From: Candidatus Poribacteria bacterium
GTDB lineage: Bacteria > Poribacteria > WGA-4E > JAJDTR01
Direction of reading: 5' to 3'
NCBI GenBank assembly: GCA_022827055.1
Contig: JAJDTR010000087.1
Span: 1 to 38,178 of the forward strand
Length of the DNA stretch: 38,178 nt
The translations under genes and the position numbers were made by a program. Of the stretch, positions 1 to 8,055 are shown piece by piece. Within the stretch, counting starts at the first letter, position 1, and every line of letters starts with the position of its first letter. The notes under the pieces are model-generated. The model saw only the letters and a list, made by a program, of their open reading frames with translations, was not told where the DNA came from and did no database searches.

Positions 1-4
1 AAAG

Positions 5-67
5 AGGCTGGTGCGCAGGGGATTAGCTATCGCGCTCGTTATCTACTCGCTTGATTGCACCCTACAG
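5..67 (+). repeat. Family H palindrome interrupted by family A copy A1
   Basis: The left half AGGCTGGTGCGCA (5-17) and right half GCACCCTACAG (57-67) belong to one short palindromic repeat, seen uninterrupted at 1829-1849. Between them lies a 39 bp family A copy (18-56) with head GGGGATTAGCTATCGC and tail CTCGCTTGATT. This is a direct filled-site example. The rest of 1-83 holds nothing else I recognise. Confidence 0.8.
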
Positions 68-83
68 TTGCGCTTTCCGACGT

Positions 84-1604
84 TTAGTCTATGCGTCCCT
101 TGACCTTCACGTGCCACATCGTGACTTCGGGCGGGTCCAGCGTCAGAGAGTACAACTTGGTTCCGGGGGAGATGTGGAATCGTAGCTTGATGTAGAATTC
201 CTCTTTCTGGAGGTTCGGGTAGAGCGCTTGCCGTTCTTCGCTTAGTCCGGGCCAGCCGGCACCCCCGCGCCACGTTAACGGTGCGTCACGGGAATCGGCC
301 CGAATCGGGTCGCATTCGGCGGCGGTGAAACCGGGAATGGGCGCGCCCGTGTCCTCCAGCACCTCATAGCGGAGTTCACCGGCGTCGGCGTCGGCGTTGA
401 CCGTCACGGTACCGCCGGATTCTTGACGGAAACGGTGGGTGGTCAAGACGCCCGGGGCGTACGATTCCGCTTCCACGCTGACATAACCGTCGGGACGCAG
501 CACGGCTAACCCTTTCGCCGATGTGGATTTGTCTTCGTATGTCAACTGCGCGTTCCGTCTGTTGTGCGTCAGATTGACACCGTTGTAGAAAAATAGAAGT
601 TTGTCGTCATGCAGGATGGGTCCGGAGCAGTAGATGCTGCCCCAATCCCACGATCCGGGATCGCCTCGATGGAAGAATGGTTCGCGGTAGCGTTTCCACG
701 ATATGGTGTCGCGGCTCACGGTAAGTTGCGGGTTGACGATTCCGTCAATACGCGCGGGGATCACGGAGGGACCACCCGCACCTCCCCAGTAATTCTCGGC
801 TCCCTCAATTGCATACGGTTCGGCCAGATCGGTGGAGTAGGCGTCAAGTATGATGATATGCAGTCCGCCGTCGGTGCGGTTCGCCATGTCATGCCCTGCA
901 GCGTAAAACTCTGTACCGGGCGGGTCGTCCAAGTCTTGATCGATGACCGTTCGCATGCGCGACCAGTTCACAAAGTCTTGGCTCTCGCGCCGCCCGAGCA
1001 CGCGCGTCCTTCGGCTGGATCCGCGCTGGCAATAGGTGACGTAAGGTGTGTCGGGATCCATCGTGCCCCCGAACGTCTCCGCGGGCGAGCCGAATCCAAA
1101 GAACTGTTTTTGATCATTGTGGGGTCCGGGAGGTCGGTGATGCCAGTTGTATCCGTCTTCGGAGTAGAGCGCCTGCCATACGCCCTTGAGGGGGAAGTGG
1201 TGCATCCGTTTCCAGCGATAGGTTTCGTCCGTCTCGCGCGGGTCCCACAGCAGGCTCCCGATGACGGGGCAGTCGCCGGGCCAATTAACGATGTTGTTGT
1301 TCCTTGAACCGTCGAAATCGACTAGCCCAAGATTCGGGCGTTCCCAGTGAATGCCGTCGACGGACTCAATAACGCACACGTGGGAATTAACGCCGGGGTA
1401 ATACATCCGAAATATGCGGTTATTTTCGTCGTAGTGGACTGCGCCGCCGGGAGTCGTGCTCTCCCACGGTTTGTCGGGTGTGATGGTGTGGAGCGGAGCA
1501 TCGACAGTGACTTTGTCGGGATGATTGAGTACGCGGCGCGCGCCGGTCAATGATTCGATGAAAAAATCGTCAATAAACATCTGTTTGCCGGGATGGGTTT
1601 CCAT
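84..1604 (-). CDS. GH43/GH32-like beta-propeller protein, putative glycoside hydrolase
   Basis: A 506-residue protein without a signal peptide, so probably cytoplasmic. Near the N-terminus it has MFIDDFFIES (9-18), the opening strand seen in five-bladed propeller proteins of the GH32/GH43/GH117 type found in Poribacteria and Planctomycetes. Propeller-like strands follow (FRMYYPG, LLWDPRETDETYRWKRMHHF, KLLFFYNGV), and the last 130 residues look like a beta-sandwich cap. The start is the ATG at 1604, preceded by a strong AGGAGGT about 10 bases upstream. It is a distant paralogue of the protein at 8823-10385, which shares the same opening motif and C-terminal layout. Its substrate cannot be read from sequence, and catalytic acids were not assigned. 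Family identity is by recollection of motif style, so a carbohydrate-binding but non-hydrolytic role is possible. Confidence 0.72.
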   Translation of the reverse strand: METHPGKQMFIDDFFIESLTGARRVLNHPDKVTVDAPLHTITPDKPWESTTPGGAVHYDENNRIFRMYYPGVNSHVCVIESVDGIHWERPNLGLVDFDGSRNNNIVNWPGDCPVIGSLLWDPRETDETYRWKRMHHFPLKGVWQALYSEDGYNWHHRPPGPHNDQKQFFGFGSPAETFGGTMDPDTPYVTYCQRGSSRRTRVLGRRESQDFVNWSRMRTVIDQDLDDPPGTEFYAAGHDMANRTDGGLHIIILDAYSTDLAEPYAIEGAENYWGGAGGPSVIPARIDGIVNPQLTVSRDTISWKRYREPFFHRGDPGSWDWGSIYCSGPILHDDKLLFFYNGVNLTHNRRNAQLTYEDKSTSAKGLAVLRPDGYVSVEAESYAPGVLTTHRFRQESGGTVTVNADADAGELRYEVLEDTGAPIPGFTAAECDPIRADSRDAPLTWRGGAGWPGLSEERQALYPNLQKEEFYIKLRFHISPGTKLYSLTLDPPEVTMWHVKVKGRID

Positions 1605-1740
1605 GCAAGTGTGTACCTCCTGAGTTTGGATATCCAGGGTTTACGGAGATTCTCAAATTGGGGTCATGGGGTCAAGGAATGCCAACTAGCCCAAGTTTTC
1701 CAGAATGAAAGTGCATCAATAGTGCGAATGACGGAGAAAA

Positions 1741-1793
1741 GCTATCGCCCTCCCTAAGGAATCTCTATCGCGTTCGTTATTCACTCACTTGAT
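1741..1793 (+). repeat. Family A copy A2 with a partial head in tandem
   Basis: A partial head (GCTATCGCCCTCCCT, 1741-1755) is followed by a full copy at 1758-1793 (head GGAATCTCTATCGC, tail CACTCACTTGAT). It lies in the 280 bp gap upstream of the propeller gene. Confidence 0.75.
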
Positions 1794-1806
1794 TGGTCGG
1801 TTGATC

Positions 1807-1880
1807 GATTCGGAGATCGCTCCTACAAAGGCTGGTGCGCACCCTACAGGGTCGCGACCGGTAGGTCGCTCCGACCGAAA
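1807..1880 (+). repeat. Cluster of short palindromes: family E, uninterrupted family H, and a GGTCGCGACC palindrome
   Basis: Family E (GATTCGGAGATCGCTCCTAC, from 1807) recurs at 16520-16540 and is interrupted at 36012. It is followed by uninterrupted family H (1829-1849), which is the empty version of 5-67 and 32958-33019. Next come GGTCGCGACC (1850-1859) and a GGTCGCTCCGACC palindrome. Confidence 0.75.
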
Positions 1881-1887
1881 GCGATTG

Positions 1888-2970
1888 TTATGAGGTTGCT
1901 TGGTAGCGATCGATGTTTGCGGCTTCGCGTTCTGCCTCGGACAAAGACACGTCCAGTTTGGTCGCCCATTCTTCGATCCGTTTACAGACGGGTTCGGGTA
2001 CTTCTATGCCGTGGGCGAGACGCTCGCGGCGCGAACGGCGTTCGAAATCGCCGGGAACTTGCACCGAGTCGAAACCGGGTGCTGGCGGCGTCGATCTTAA
2101 ACCGTTCAAGAACGCGCGTACGCCTTCCTGATAGTCCGTCAAGGGGGAGAATGAGTCGATATTGATGACTTGAAGGAACGCACCGCCCATGGATGCGCGT
2201 GCGACGTCGAAATTGCCGGCTAGTCCGCCCAAAAGGCAGACAAGCAGTGCGAGCGCGTACCCCTTGTGGCCGCCGAACGGCAGCAGATAACCGCCTCCCT
2301 CCTCAAAGTCGGCGGGATTGGTGGTCGGATTGCCGTGCTTGTCCACAATCCAGCCTTCGGGCACGTCAATGCCTTTGTTGTGAGCGACGCGTACTTTAGC
2401 GCCCGCGACGATGCTGGTGGCGAAGTCCAAGATAAACGGCTCATCATTTCCGGTTGGTACGCCGACCGCGATGGGATTCGTGCTTAGCGCCGGTTGAGCG
2501 CCGCCGAATGGGGTTACGTTGCCGCTGTTTTTGGAGCCGCCGCCGCTGGTGAGAATTACCATGCAATCGGCGGCTACCGCCAACTCCGCAAATTCGCCGA
2601 GCCGTCCCATGTGCGTGAGTCCGGTGAAATTCACGCAGCAGACGTCCCTCTCCTTCGCTTTGTCGATCGCCCAATACAACGCCTGGCGTATCGTGTAGTG
2701 CCCGAAACCGCCCTTTCCATCGACCAGCAGCGTTGTCGCGGTTTCCCTGGCGATGACGGGTTCGACTGCGGGGGTTATCCCTCCCGCTTCAATGCGGTCC
2801 AAATACATCGGGAGGAACTGTATTCCATGCGAGTCGTGCCCGGCGAGATTGGCGTTGACGAGAATATGCGCCACAAAATCGGAGATGGGCTGAGGGGTGC
2901 CGGCAGCCATGAACAGGCGGTGCGCGATGGCGTGCAGATGATTCGCTTGAAAGCGAGTGGGTAAACCCAT
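1888..2970 (-). CDS. Ldh_2 family NAD(P)-dependent 2-hydroxyacid dehydrogenase
   Basis: This 360-residue protein belongs to the malate/L-lactate dehydrogenase (Ldh_2) family, whose members oxidise 2-hydroxyacids such as malate, ureidoglycolate, sulfolactate or 2,3-diketogulonate with NAD(P). Family motifs are intact: GHDSHG at 44-49 with the expected catalytic histidine, HMGRLGEFAE at 120-129, TNPIA at 164-168 and GGHKGYAL at 233-240. Its length matches the family (about 340-360). The ATG at 2970 has AGGAG upstream. The gene lies between the GH-like protein and an HpcH/HpaI aldolase, which suggests use of an acid sugar or a 2-keto/2-hydroxy acid derived from one. The exact substrate cannot be determined from sequence. 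Confidence 0.9.
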   Translation of the reverse strand: MGLPTRFQANHLHAIAHRLFMAAGTPQPISDFVAHILVNANLAGHDSHGIQFLPMYLDRIEAGGITPAVEPVIARETATTLLVDGKGGFGHYTIRQALYWAIDKAKERDVCCVNFTGLTHMGRLGEFAELAVAADCMVILTSGGGSKNSGNVTPFGGAQPALSTNPIAVGVPTGNDEPFILDFATSIVAGAKVRVAHNKGIDVPEGWIVDKHGNPTTNPADFEEGGGYLLPFGGHKGYALALLVCLLGGLAGNFDVARASMGGAFLQVINIDSFSPLTDYQEGVRAFLNGLRSTPPAPGFDSVQVPGDFERRSRRERLAHGIEVPEPVCKRIEEWATKLDVSLSEAEREAANIDRYQATS

Positions 2971-3038
2971 AGGGTATTGTCTCCTAATTTCTATAGGACT
3001 TTCGCAGTTGGGCGCTCTAGTACCTTGTAGTGGCCATC

Positions 3039-3117
3039 CGTAATGCGTAATTGGAACTCTATCGCACTCCCTATTCGGTCGTTTGATCGTAATGCGTAAA
3101 CTAACATCTTACGCATT
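3039..3117 (+). repeat. Family A copy A3 between 12-bp direct repeats, plus AATGCGTAA hairpin
   Basis: Family A copy 3053-3087 (head GGAACTCTATCGC, tail GGTCGTTTGAT) is bracketed by perfect 12-bp direct repeats CGTAATGCGTAA at 3039-3050 and 3088-3099. The second repeat also forms one arm of the hairpin AATGCGTAA (3091-3099) / TTACGCATT (3109-3117) with a 9-nt loop. The flanking duplication may be target duplication or a pre-existing array. Confidence 0.7.
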
Positions 3118-3555
3118 TTAATTACCTATTGTTTTACGCCGTTGTCGTCCTCTTTGAATAGGGGCAATATGCGTTAGTCCTGAACTATTTGGTCTATTGA
3201 AATCTAACGCGAATGCATGGCAATTTCTTATGATATCAGGGGTGAATGGTATAACGAATGTTCTCCTCACTGATACGATAGCGCCTATAGTGCCATTAGC
3301 TACTGCACCATTTATCGTTGAAATGCACATGCCGCTCCTCTGGAGCGGAAGGCGGTTGCGAGCTTGTTTTCTATTGACATGCCGCTCCGCTGGAGCGGGG
3401 AATTCCAACGCATCTTGGATAGACACATAAAACGTGCAATCCTCAAGCATCGCCCATCAATGAATTCCAAGTTTGCACTAAACTCTTACATCCGTGCTCT
3501 TTGGATTTCATAAAACCGGTAAAACTGGTTCGAACATGATTCGCTAGGAATCTGA
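3118..3555. other. Gene-poor gap between Ldh_2 and the aldolase
   Basis: Open frames exist on both strands here, but neither translates to anything recognisable and both run through the family B hairpin pair at 3332-3398. I see no convincing gene or RNA. Confidence 0.5.
3332..3398 (+). repeat. Family B hairpin pair
   Basis: Two hairpins, CCGCTCCTCTGGAGCGG (3332-3348) and CCGCTCCGCTGGAGCGG (3382-3398), are separated by 33 nt that end in TTCTATTGACATG. The same two-hairpin layout and spacer ending occurs at 5774-5839 and 8307-8372. Confidence 0.8.
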
Positions 3556-4425
3556 CTACATTTTGCGGTTTGTGAACTTGCGACCTACCGCAGCCGCTTC
3601 TTCGCCGCCGGCGGGGAATTTGACACCTTCTTTAATCTTGTCAACCACGTTGTCCGGATCGACTCCGTCCAGGAAACCGATGTTCGCCGCATTGCACGCG
3701 GCAAAAACGCGATCTCGGGCTGCTTTGAGTTCACCCTCTTCCGTATTCTCCGGTGTTCTTACGGTGTCATAGCCGAAGGTCATCCTCATGTCGGATGGTC
3801 CCCATTCGGCGAATCCGATGCCGGGAATTTTTGTGCTGGCTTCGACGTTGGCTAGGGCGCGCTTGTTCTCGATTTTGACGCCCAGCAGGAGTTCGCCGTC
3901 CGGGTTCAGGGGCCAAACATCCGCCTTCCGCAGATAATCCTGGACGGGCACGCCCCAAATCCGCGCGGCGGAATCTTGGCCTCCGGAACCGCGCCGTCCT
4001 TGATCGAGTCCTGCTCCAACGCCAATCGTCTGGAACGGGAAGCGCGACCATTCGACGAAGGCTTTCACGGCTTCAGGGGTTTCCGCATGGCACAGCAGGA
4101 TGCCGTGGATGCCGGTGGCGAGTACCTGTTTGATCATCCAGGCGTTGGTACGGATGACCTGTTCGTCGGTGCCGTCAAACGGCAAGGTGACTATCACCGG
4201 CGGGGTCCGATGACCCGTCGGTGTCGGACCGCCATCTACCAAGCCGCGCATGAATTCCGATAATGCGGTGATGTCGTAAGGACCGTGTTCGATTCCGATA
4301 ACCAGCCAATCCGCGGTTGTCTGGGCGGATTTCACGCCGCCTTCGTAGCTTAGACCGACGCCGCCTGCCCAATAGACGGGCTGCCCCTCTTCAAGCAGTT
4401 CAATGATTCGGTTAATTCGCTTCAT
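3556..4425 (-). CDS. HpcH/HpaI family class II aldolase
   Basis: This 289-residue protein has the look of the HpcH/HpaI aldolase/citrate lyase family, Mg-dependent TIM-barrel enzymes that cleave 2-keto-3-deoxy acid sugars or related hydroxy-keto acids to pyruvate and an aldehyde. Supporting motifs are EHGPYD (46-51), KIENK with the metal-binding glutamate at 186, and WGPSDM with the aspartate at 212. The start ATG at 4425 follows GAGAGGAT. The family is usually about 250-270 residues, and this one has a slightly longer C-terminus. Its neighbours (Ldh_2, GH-like) suggest a keto-sugar-acid pathway. It could instead be a lyase on another 2-keto acid. Confidence 0.85.
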   Translation of the reverse strand: MKRINRIIELLEEGQPVYWAGGVGLSYEGGVKSAQTTADWLVIGIEHGPYDITALSEFMRGLVDGGPTPTGHRTPPVIVTLPFDGTDEQVIRTNAWMIKQVLATGIHGILLCHAETPEAVKAFVEWSRFPFQTIGVGAGLDQGRRGSGGQDSAARIWGVPVQDYLRKADVWPLNPDGELLLGVKIENKRALANVEASTKIPGIGFAEWGPSDMRMTFGYDTVRTPENTEEGELKAARDRVFAACNAANIGFLDGVDPDNVVDKIKEGVKFPAGGEEAAAVGRKFTNRKM

Positions 4426-4442
4426 ATAATCCTCTCTTTCTG

Positions 4443-4591
4443 TGTGATGATACCCATTCCCTGTATTTGTCGGGCATTGATTTCGTCAATCAATTTTGTC
4501 TGGTGCGGGGCAAGATGCCCCGCCTACGGGGAAAGTGAATGTTTAAGAATGAAACTTCATGAGCACTACTATTCAAGCGAAATGGTATTAC
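4443..4591 (+). repeat. MITE-like family G unit with uninterrupted family C palindrome
   Basis: The right end GCACTACTATTCAAGCGAAATGGTATTAC (4563-4591, quoted parts TTCAAGCGAAATGGTATTAC) is a clear family G terminus. The left end around 4443-4475 (GATACCCATTCC...) is only a weak match. The centre carries family C uninterrupted, GCGGGGCAAGATGCCCCGCC from 4505. The TTA at 4588-4590 supplies the TAA stop of the acetyltransferase gene. Confidence 0.6.
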
Positions 4592-5589
4592 AGCTTTAGT
4601 TCCATTTTCACGGCGGGGACGGATATCGGTTCGATCTCCTTCTGTCTATTCAACTGTAGGCAGTCGAGCACAAAGTCGGGGGCGGAACCTGATTCGCGGA
4701 ACCCCAACGCCGCGAACCGTTGACATTTTTCGATATCTTCACGGGAGACACGGGCGTGAACGGCACTGACGCCGCGGCTTCCGCCGAAACCGATCCCCGC
4801 GAGTATCAAGTCGTCCCATGAATCGGGATAACGGTGGTGGACAAAGCCATCGACGGCGCACGTGCCGTCGTCCTCCAACCGCGCGGTGGACATGCCTACC
4901 ACTTTGCCGTCGCTCGTGGTTGCGGAGAATCGCGCTCCGTTCTCATCATTTCCGACGTTCGCGCACTTCAGATACAAACCGCGGAAGGTGCGGTGAAGGC
5001 TGTAGCGTGTGGACATCAAACCGGCGTTCGCATCCAGGACTTGCCAATCGTGCTGCGAAACGATGAGGGGGTAGGATGGGAGCTGGTCGCCGGGATTGCC
5101 TGACGATAACGTGGCAGGTCCTGCATCTCTGAACCAGTCAGCCAGAAATTCTTCGGCGGACAGTCCGTTAAGTGCTTGAACGAATGTGAGGGAGGCGGGC
5201 AGTTTGGAGAAGCCGAGGCGGCGATACAATCGAAAGGCGATGCGATCGAAGGTGCCGAGAAATATAGCCTCCACCCCCATGGCTTTCATGTCGTCGATGG
5301 CTGCGCCCCAGAGTCGAGTAGCGATACCTCTGCCACGGCACTCGGGCCGCGTGCCGGGGTAAGAAAACTCGCTCAGGATGGGCATGCGCCGAGAGATGTA
5401 AAATTGGCACATGGCTACAATTCGACCACCCTCTCGAACGATATAGATGAGTATCCGATTGAAGGACGGTTCGAGACCGAGTAACTCGCGCCGCCATTCT
5501 TCGTTGGTGCGAAGTTCGGGAATCGTTTCCCAGAGTTCGATTAGCTCTTGGAGCAGTGATTGCTGAATGGGGGCTTCAAACTTCTCCAT
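4588..5589 (-). CDS. Tandem GNAT-domain acetyltransferase
   Basis: A 333-residue protein with two GNAT folds. The first (about 45-145) has the acetyl-CoA loop ECRGRGIATRLW and the LYRRLGF beta-5/alpha-4 segment. The second (about 215-320) is weaker (KVVGMSTARLEDDG, FAALGFRESG) and lacks a clear Q/RxxGxG/A loop, so only the first is likely catalytic. The acceptor substrate is unknown. I chose the ATG at 5589 because GGAAGG sits just upstream; an upstream TTG at 5604 would overlap that site. The stop codon TAA lies in the terminus of a family G repeat, so the last codons abut a mobile unit. Confidence 0.8.
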   Translation of the reverse strand: MEKFEAPIQQSLLQELIELWETIPELRTNEEWRRELLGLEPSFNRILIYIVREGGRIVAMCQFYISRRMPILSEFSYPGTRPECRGRGIATRLWGAAIDDMKAMGVEAIFLGTFDRIAFRLYRRLGFSKLPASLTFVQALNGLSAEEFLADWFRDAGPATLSSGNPGDQLPSYPLIVSQHDWQVLDANAGLMSTRYSLHRTFRGLYLKCANVGNDENGARFSATTSDGKVVGMSTARLEDDGTCAVDGFVHHRYPDSWDDLILAGIGFGGSRGVSAVHARVSREDIEKCQRFAALGFRESGSAPDFVLDCLQLNRQKEIEPISVPAVKMELKL

Positions 5590-5643
5590 GCACCTTCCTT
5601 TCAAGTTTAGAAATTGTCGGTGATTGTCTGAGTCACGGAGATT

Positions 5644-5730
5644 GGGATCTCTATGGAAACACTATCGCGCTCATTGTCCATTCGCTTGATCCTTCGTTAT
5701 CCGCTCAGTTAATCTATTTGCTCATTTGAT
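5644..5730 (+). repeat. Family A copy A4, expanded tail
   Basis: A head with an internal duplication (GGGATCTCTATGG then CACTATCGCGCTC) is followed by three related tail units ending CGCTTGATC, CAGTTAATC and CATTTGATC. This is one of four copies in which the tail unit of about 17-20 bp is repeated. Confidence 0.7.
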
Positions 5731-5773
5731 CGTTCAACCGAACCGAGGTTGCTGCTAGGGAGTCCACCACATT

Positions 5774-5839
5774 GCGCTCCTCTGGAGCGCGTAAATTAAA
5801 ATATCCCCTTTCTATTGACATACCGCTCCTCCAGAGCGG
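5774..5839 (+). repeat. Family B hairpin pair
   Basis: Hairpins GCGCTCCTCTGGAGCGC (5774-5790) and CCGCTCCTCCAGAGCGG (5823-5839) have a 32-nt spacer ending TTTCTATTGACATA. Confidence 0.78.
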
Positions 5840-5888
5840 GGATTGGGCACTGAAGCGTAAAAGAATTTCTATCGTGGTCAGGCTGAAA

Positions 5889-5925
5889 GGAACCTCTATC
5901 ACTGTTGTTATCCACTCGGTCGATC
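5889..5925 (+). repeat. Diverged family A copy A5
   Basis: GGAACCTCTATCACTG head and CACTCGGTCGATC tail, six bases beyond the stop of the LRR gene. A second partial head (AATTTCTATCG) lies at about 5868-5878. Confidence 0.55.
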
Positions 5926-5930
5926 ATTTT

Positions 5931-7997
5931 TCAGAATTGATTCGCCACGAAGACGAGATCGAACACATTAACAACCCCATCCCCGTTCACGTCGGCGTCA
6001 GGGTTGTCCGTCCCGAATCCCTGAGCCACCAACGTCAAGTCGAAGATATTCACCACCCCATCCCCGTTCGCGTCCGCCGGATTCACCGGTTTGACCCGTA
6101 AGTACATCTCTCCGTCAATATCGGGCAGCGTGTGTGTGTTCGCCTCCAAACGGTTCGCCACTCCCACGGCAAGCTCCGGCAGGGTTATCTGCTGTTCGGA
6201 GCCGCTGTGGTTGTATACCGCCCACCCGTTCGTGTATTCGCGGATGTAAAGACCGGGTATCTGTTCATCGTAGAGCTGGGCCTTCTCTTCGCTAAGTGGG
6301 CGCCCCAGGTCCGCATCCCAGAAGTCGAACCAGTAGTGGCGGTAATCTTTAGGAATACCGGTGCCGGTGTACAGTACATAGCCATCGGAATGCGTGAGAC
6401 TCAGCGTTGTGATGGCTCGCATCCATTGGAGATTCGTAGGGCTATCGGGTGGTTCTGTGCGAACTGCCTCTCCTTCCAAAGCGATTATTTGCGGTTCTCT
6501 CATGTTCTGTTCTTTCCAAATCAAGGCATTTTCAACCGCAGCAAGCACTTCTTCAATGTCGGCGCGACCGAGAATACGGGGTACTGGTCTTTCCATAAAG
6601 CCGCCATTCAAGTGAGGTCCGGTTCTTGATGGGGGTGTAATGTATTCGGTGTTGCCCATAATCAAAAAGTCGGGCCTAGTTGCAGCGCGGATGCGTCGTA
6701 GAACGTTGTCTCGAGCACGCTGTTCTGCCTCATTCCCTCGGAATTTATGTGACCAATCACCGAACCGATCAGCAAGAACGGCCTCAGTTTCGCCCCACCA
6801 ATCGAAAAAAATACCGTCGTATAAACCACACTTCGATACGGCAATAGCCTGTTGAACAATTCTGTCTTGGATAAACGGGTGCGTGAAGTCAATTAATCTT
6901 TCTCCTCCAGAGTTTCCCTCCGCCTCTCTTATCCAATACGGAGAGTCTTCAGGTAAATAATCCGCACTCCCACCAGACCTCATCCTAACTTGAACCAGAA
7001 AAACCATATTGGGGTTAATGGCGAGAAATTCCTCTCGCCGCCGTATTGCCTCGTCAAGTTCACCGACAAGCCGAATTTCTTCGGGCCAGTATTCAAATCG
7101 TAAGCCGAACATAGGGACACTAAACCACAGATCGTGACTTGCCTGATTTTCGATACCGGTTAGTTCGGGGCGGTTGACAATAGGAGGCCAACTCGGTCCA
7201 CTCCATCTTGCGAATATGGAGGGATAGTTCCTATTCTCAATTCTATCGCGGACGGGAAACGGTACATGTTCACAGATTTCGTCGTATAAAAATTCGGTTA
7301 AAGCGAGTCCGTCAAGCGGGCTGACGTTTGTACCTCGGTTACCTCGAATATCTAACGATTCCAATCTTGTTAAACGTTCAAGCGGACTGAAATCTTCAAT
7401 TCGGTTGCCTTTCAAGTGCAGTTCGGTGAGTTGCGTGAGATTCGCAAGTGCGGTAACATCGATAATCTGGTTCCTGTTGAGTCCCAGCGCCGCAAGGTTT
7501 GTCAGGTTTTCGAGCGGAGTGATATCGATAATCCGGTTATATCCGGCGTATAGATTGGTCAGTTGGGTTAACGTCCTCAACGGGCTAATATCGACGATAT
7601 CGCAATGTGCAATAGTAAGGTCTCGGAGGTTTGTGAGATTGGCTAACGGGGAAATGTCAAGCTGAGGAATTGACCACAAAATCAGACGTTCCAATTGCGT
7701 CAAGTTGGCGATGGGACTCAGGTCGATTGTCGGGTTGTCGGCAATCCGAAGGAAGTAAAGATTGGTTGCAAACTCCAAGCCGGCAAGATTCGCGATGCCT
7801 CGATGCCGAACATCAATAAGATCTGTGAGGCGATTCATATCCTCTTGTGTGATGGGAGCGTCGTGGGCGATATTCAGCGTGTCCGCGATGGCGGCGCGGA
7901 GGTTGCGGTCGGGGATGTGGACGGCTTGCGCGAGTAGGGGAGTGCAGGGGATGATATAGAGTAAAAGATATAGCGTGAGATTCTGTCGAAAATTCAT
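5931..7997 (-). CDS. Secreted LRR protein with TIM-barrel-like glycosidase region and C-terminal dockerin
   Basis: A 688-residue protein exported by a signal peptide (1-25, cleaved near LLAQA). Residues 26-65 form an LRR N-cap (VHIPDRNLRAAI...ITQEDMNRLTDL). Residues 66-235 carry about seven SDS22/internalin-like leucine-rich repeats (ISPLANLTNLRDLTI type). Residues 240-640 resemble an uncharacterised TIM-barrel glycosidase-like domain with DGIFFDWWGE near 395-403, where the aspartate and glutamate are candidate catalytic residues. The end (about 643-688) has two dockerin type I EF-hand-like loops, DANGDGVVNIFDL and DVNGDGVVNVFDL. Dockerins bind cohesins on a scaffold or surface protein, but no cohesin is visible in the window. 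The start ATG lacks a strong ribosome site. LRR, signal and dockerin are clear; the glycosidase assignment is inference. Confidence 0.82.
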   Translation of the reverse strand: MNFRQNLTLYLLLYIIPCTPLLAQAVHIPDRNLRAAIADTLNIAHDAPITQEDMNRLTDLIDVRHRGIANLAGLEFATNLYFLRIADNPTIDLSPIANLTQLERLILWSIPQLDISPLANLTNLRDLTIAHCDIVDISPLRTLTQLTNLYAGYNRIIDITPLENLTNLAALGLNRNQIIDVTALANLTQLTELHLKGNRIEDFSPLERLTRLESLDIRGNRGTNVSPLDGLALTEFLYDEICEHVPFPVRDRIENRNYPSIFARWSGPSWPPIVNRPELTGIENQASHDLWFSVPMFGLRFEYWPEEIRLVGELDEAIRRREEFLAINPNMVFLVQVRMRSGGSADYLPEDSPYWIREAEGNSGGERLIDFTHPFIQDRIVQQAIAVSKCGLYDGIFFDWWGETEAVLADRFGDWSHKFRGNEAEQRARDNVLRRIRAATRPDFLIMGNTEYITPPSRTGPHLNGGFMERPVPRILGRADIEEVLAAVENALIWKEQNMREPQIIALEGEAVRTEPPDSPTNLQWMRAITTLSLTHSDGYVLYTGTGIPKDYRHYWFDFWDADLGRPLSEEKAQLYDEQIPGLYIREYTNGWAVYNHSGSEQQITLPELAVGVANRLEANTHTLPDIDGEMYLRVKPVNPADANGDGVVNIFDLTLVAQGFGTDNPDADVNGDGVVNVFDLVFVANQF

Positions 7998-8055
7998 TGA
8001 TTTTTCAAGGCAATGTGAATCCGCACAACCAGAGGAGGTTGAAGAAATGCTAGCC

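Noticed and set aside
3332..3398. Two similar hairpins with a ~33-nt spacer looked like a minimal CRISPR array (also 5774-5839, 8307-8372).
   Set aside because: Never more than two units, the spacer 3' ends are identical between loci (TTCTATTGACAT), and no cas gene is present.
3118..3450. 110-codon minus-strand frame (and overlapping plus-strand frame) in the gap after the Ldh_2 gene.
   Set aside because: No ribosome site or recognisable domain, and both frames run through a family B hairpin pair.
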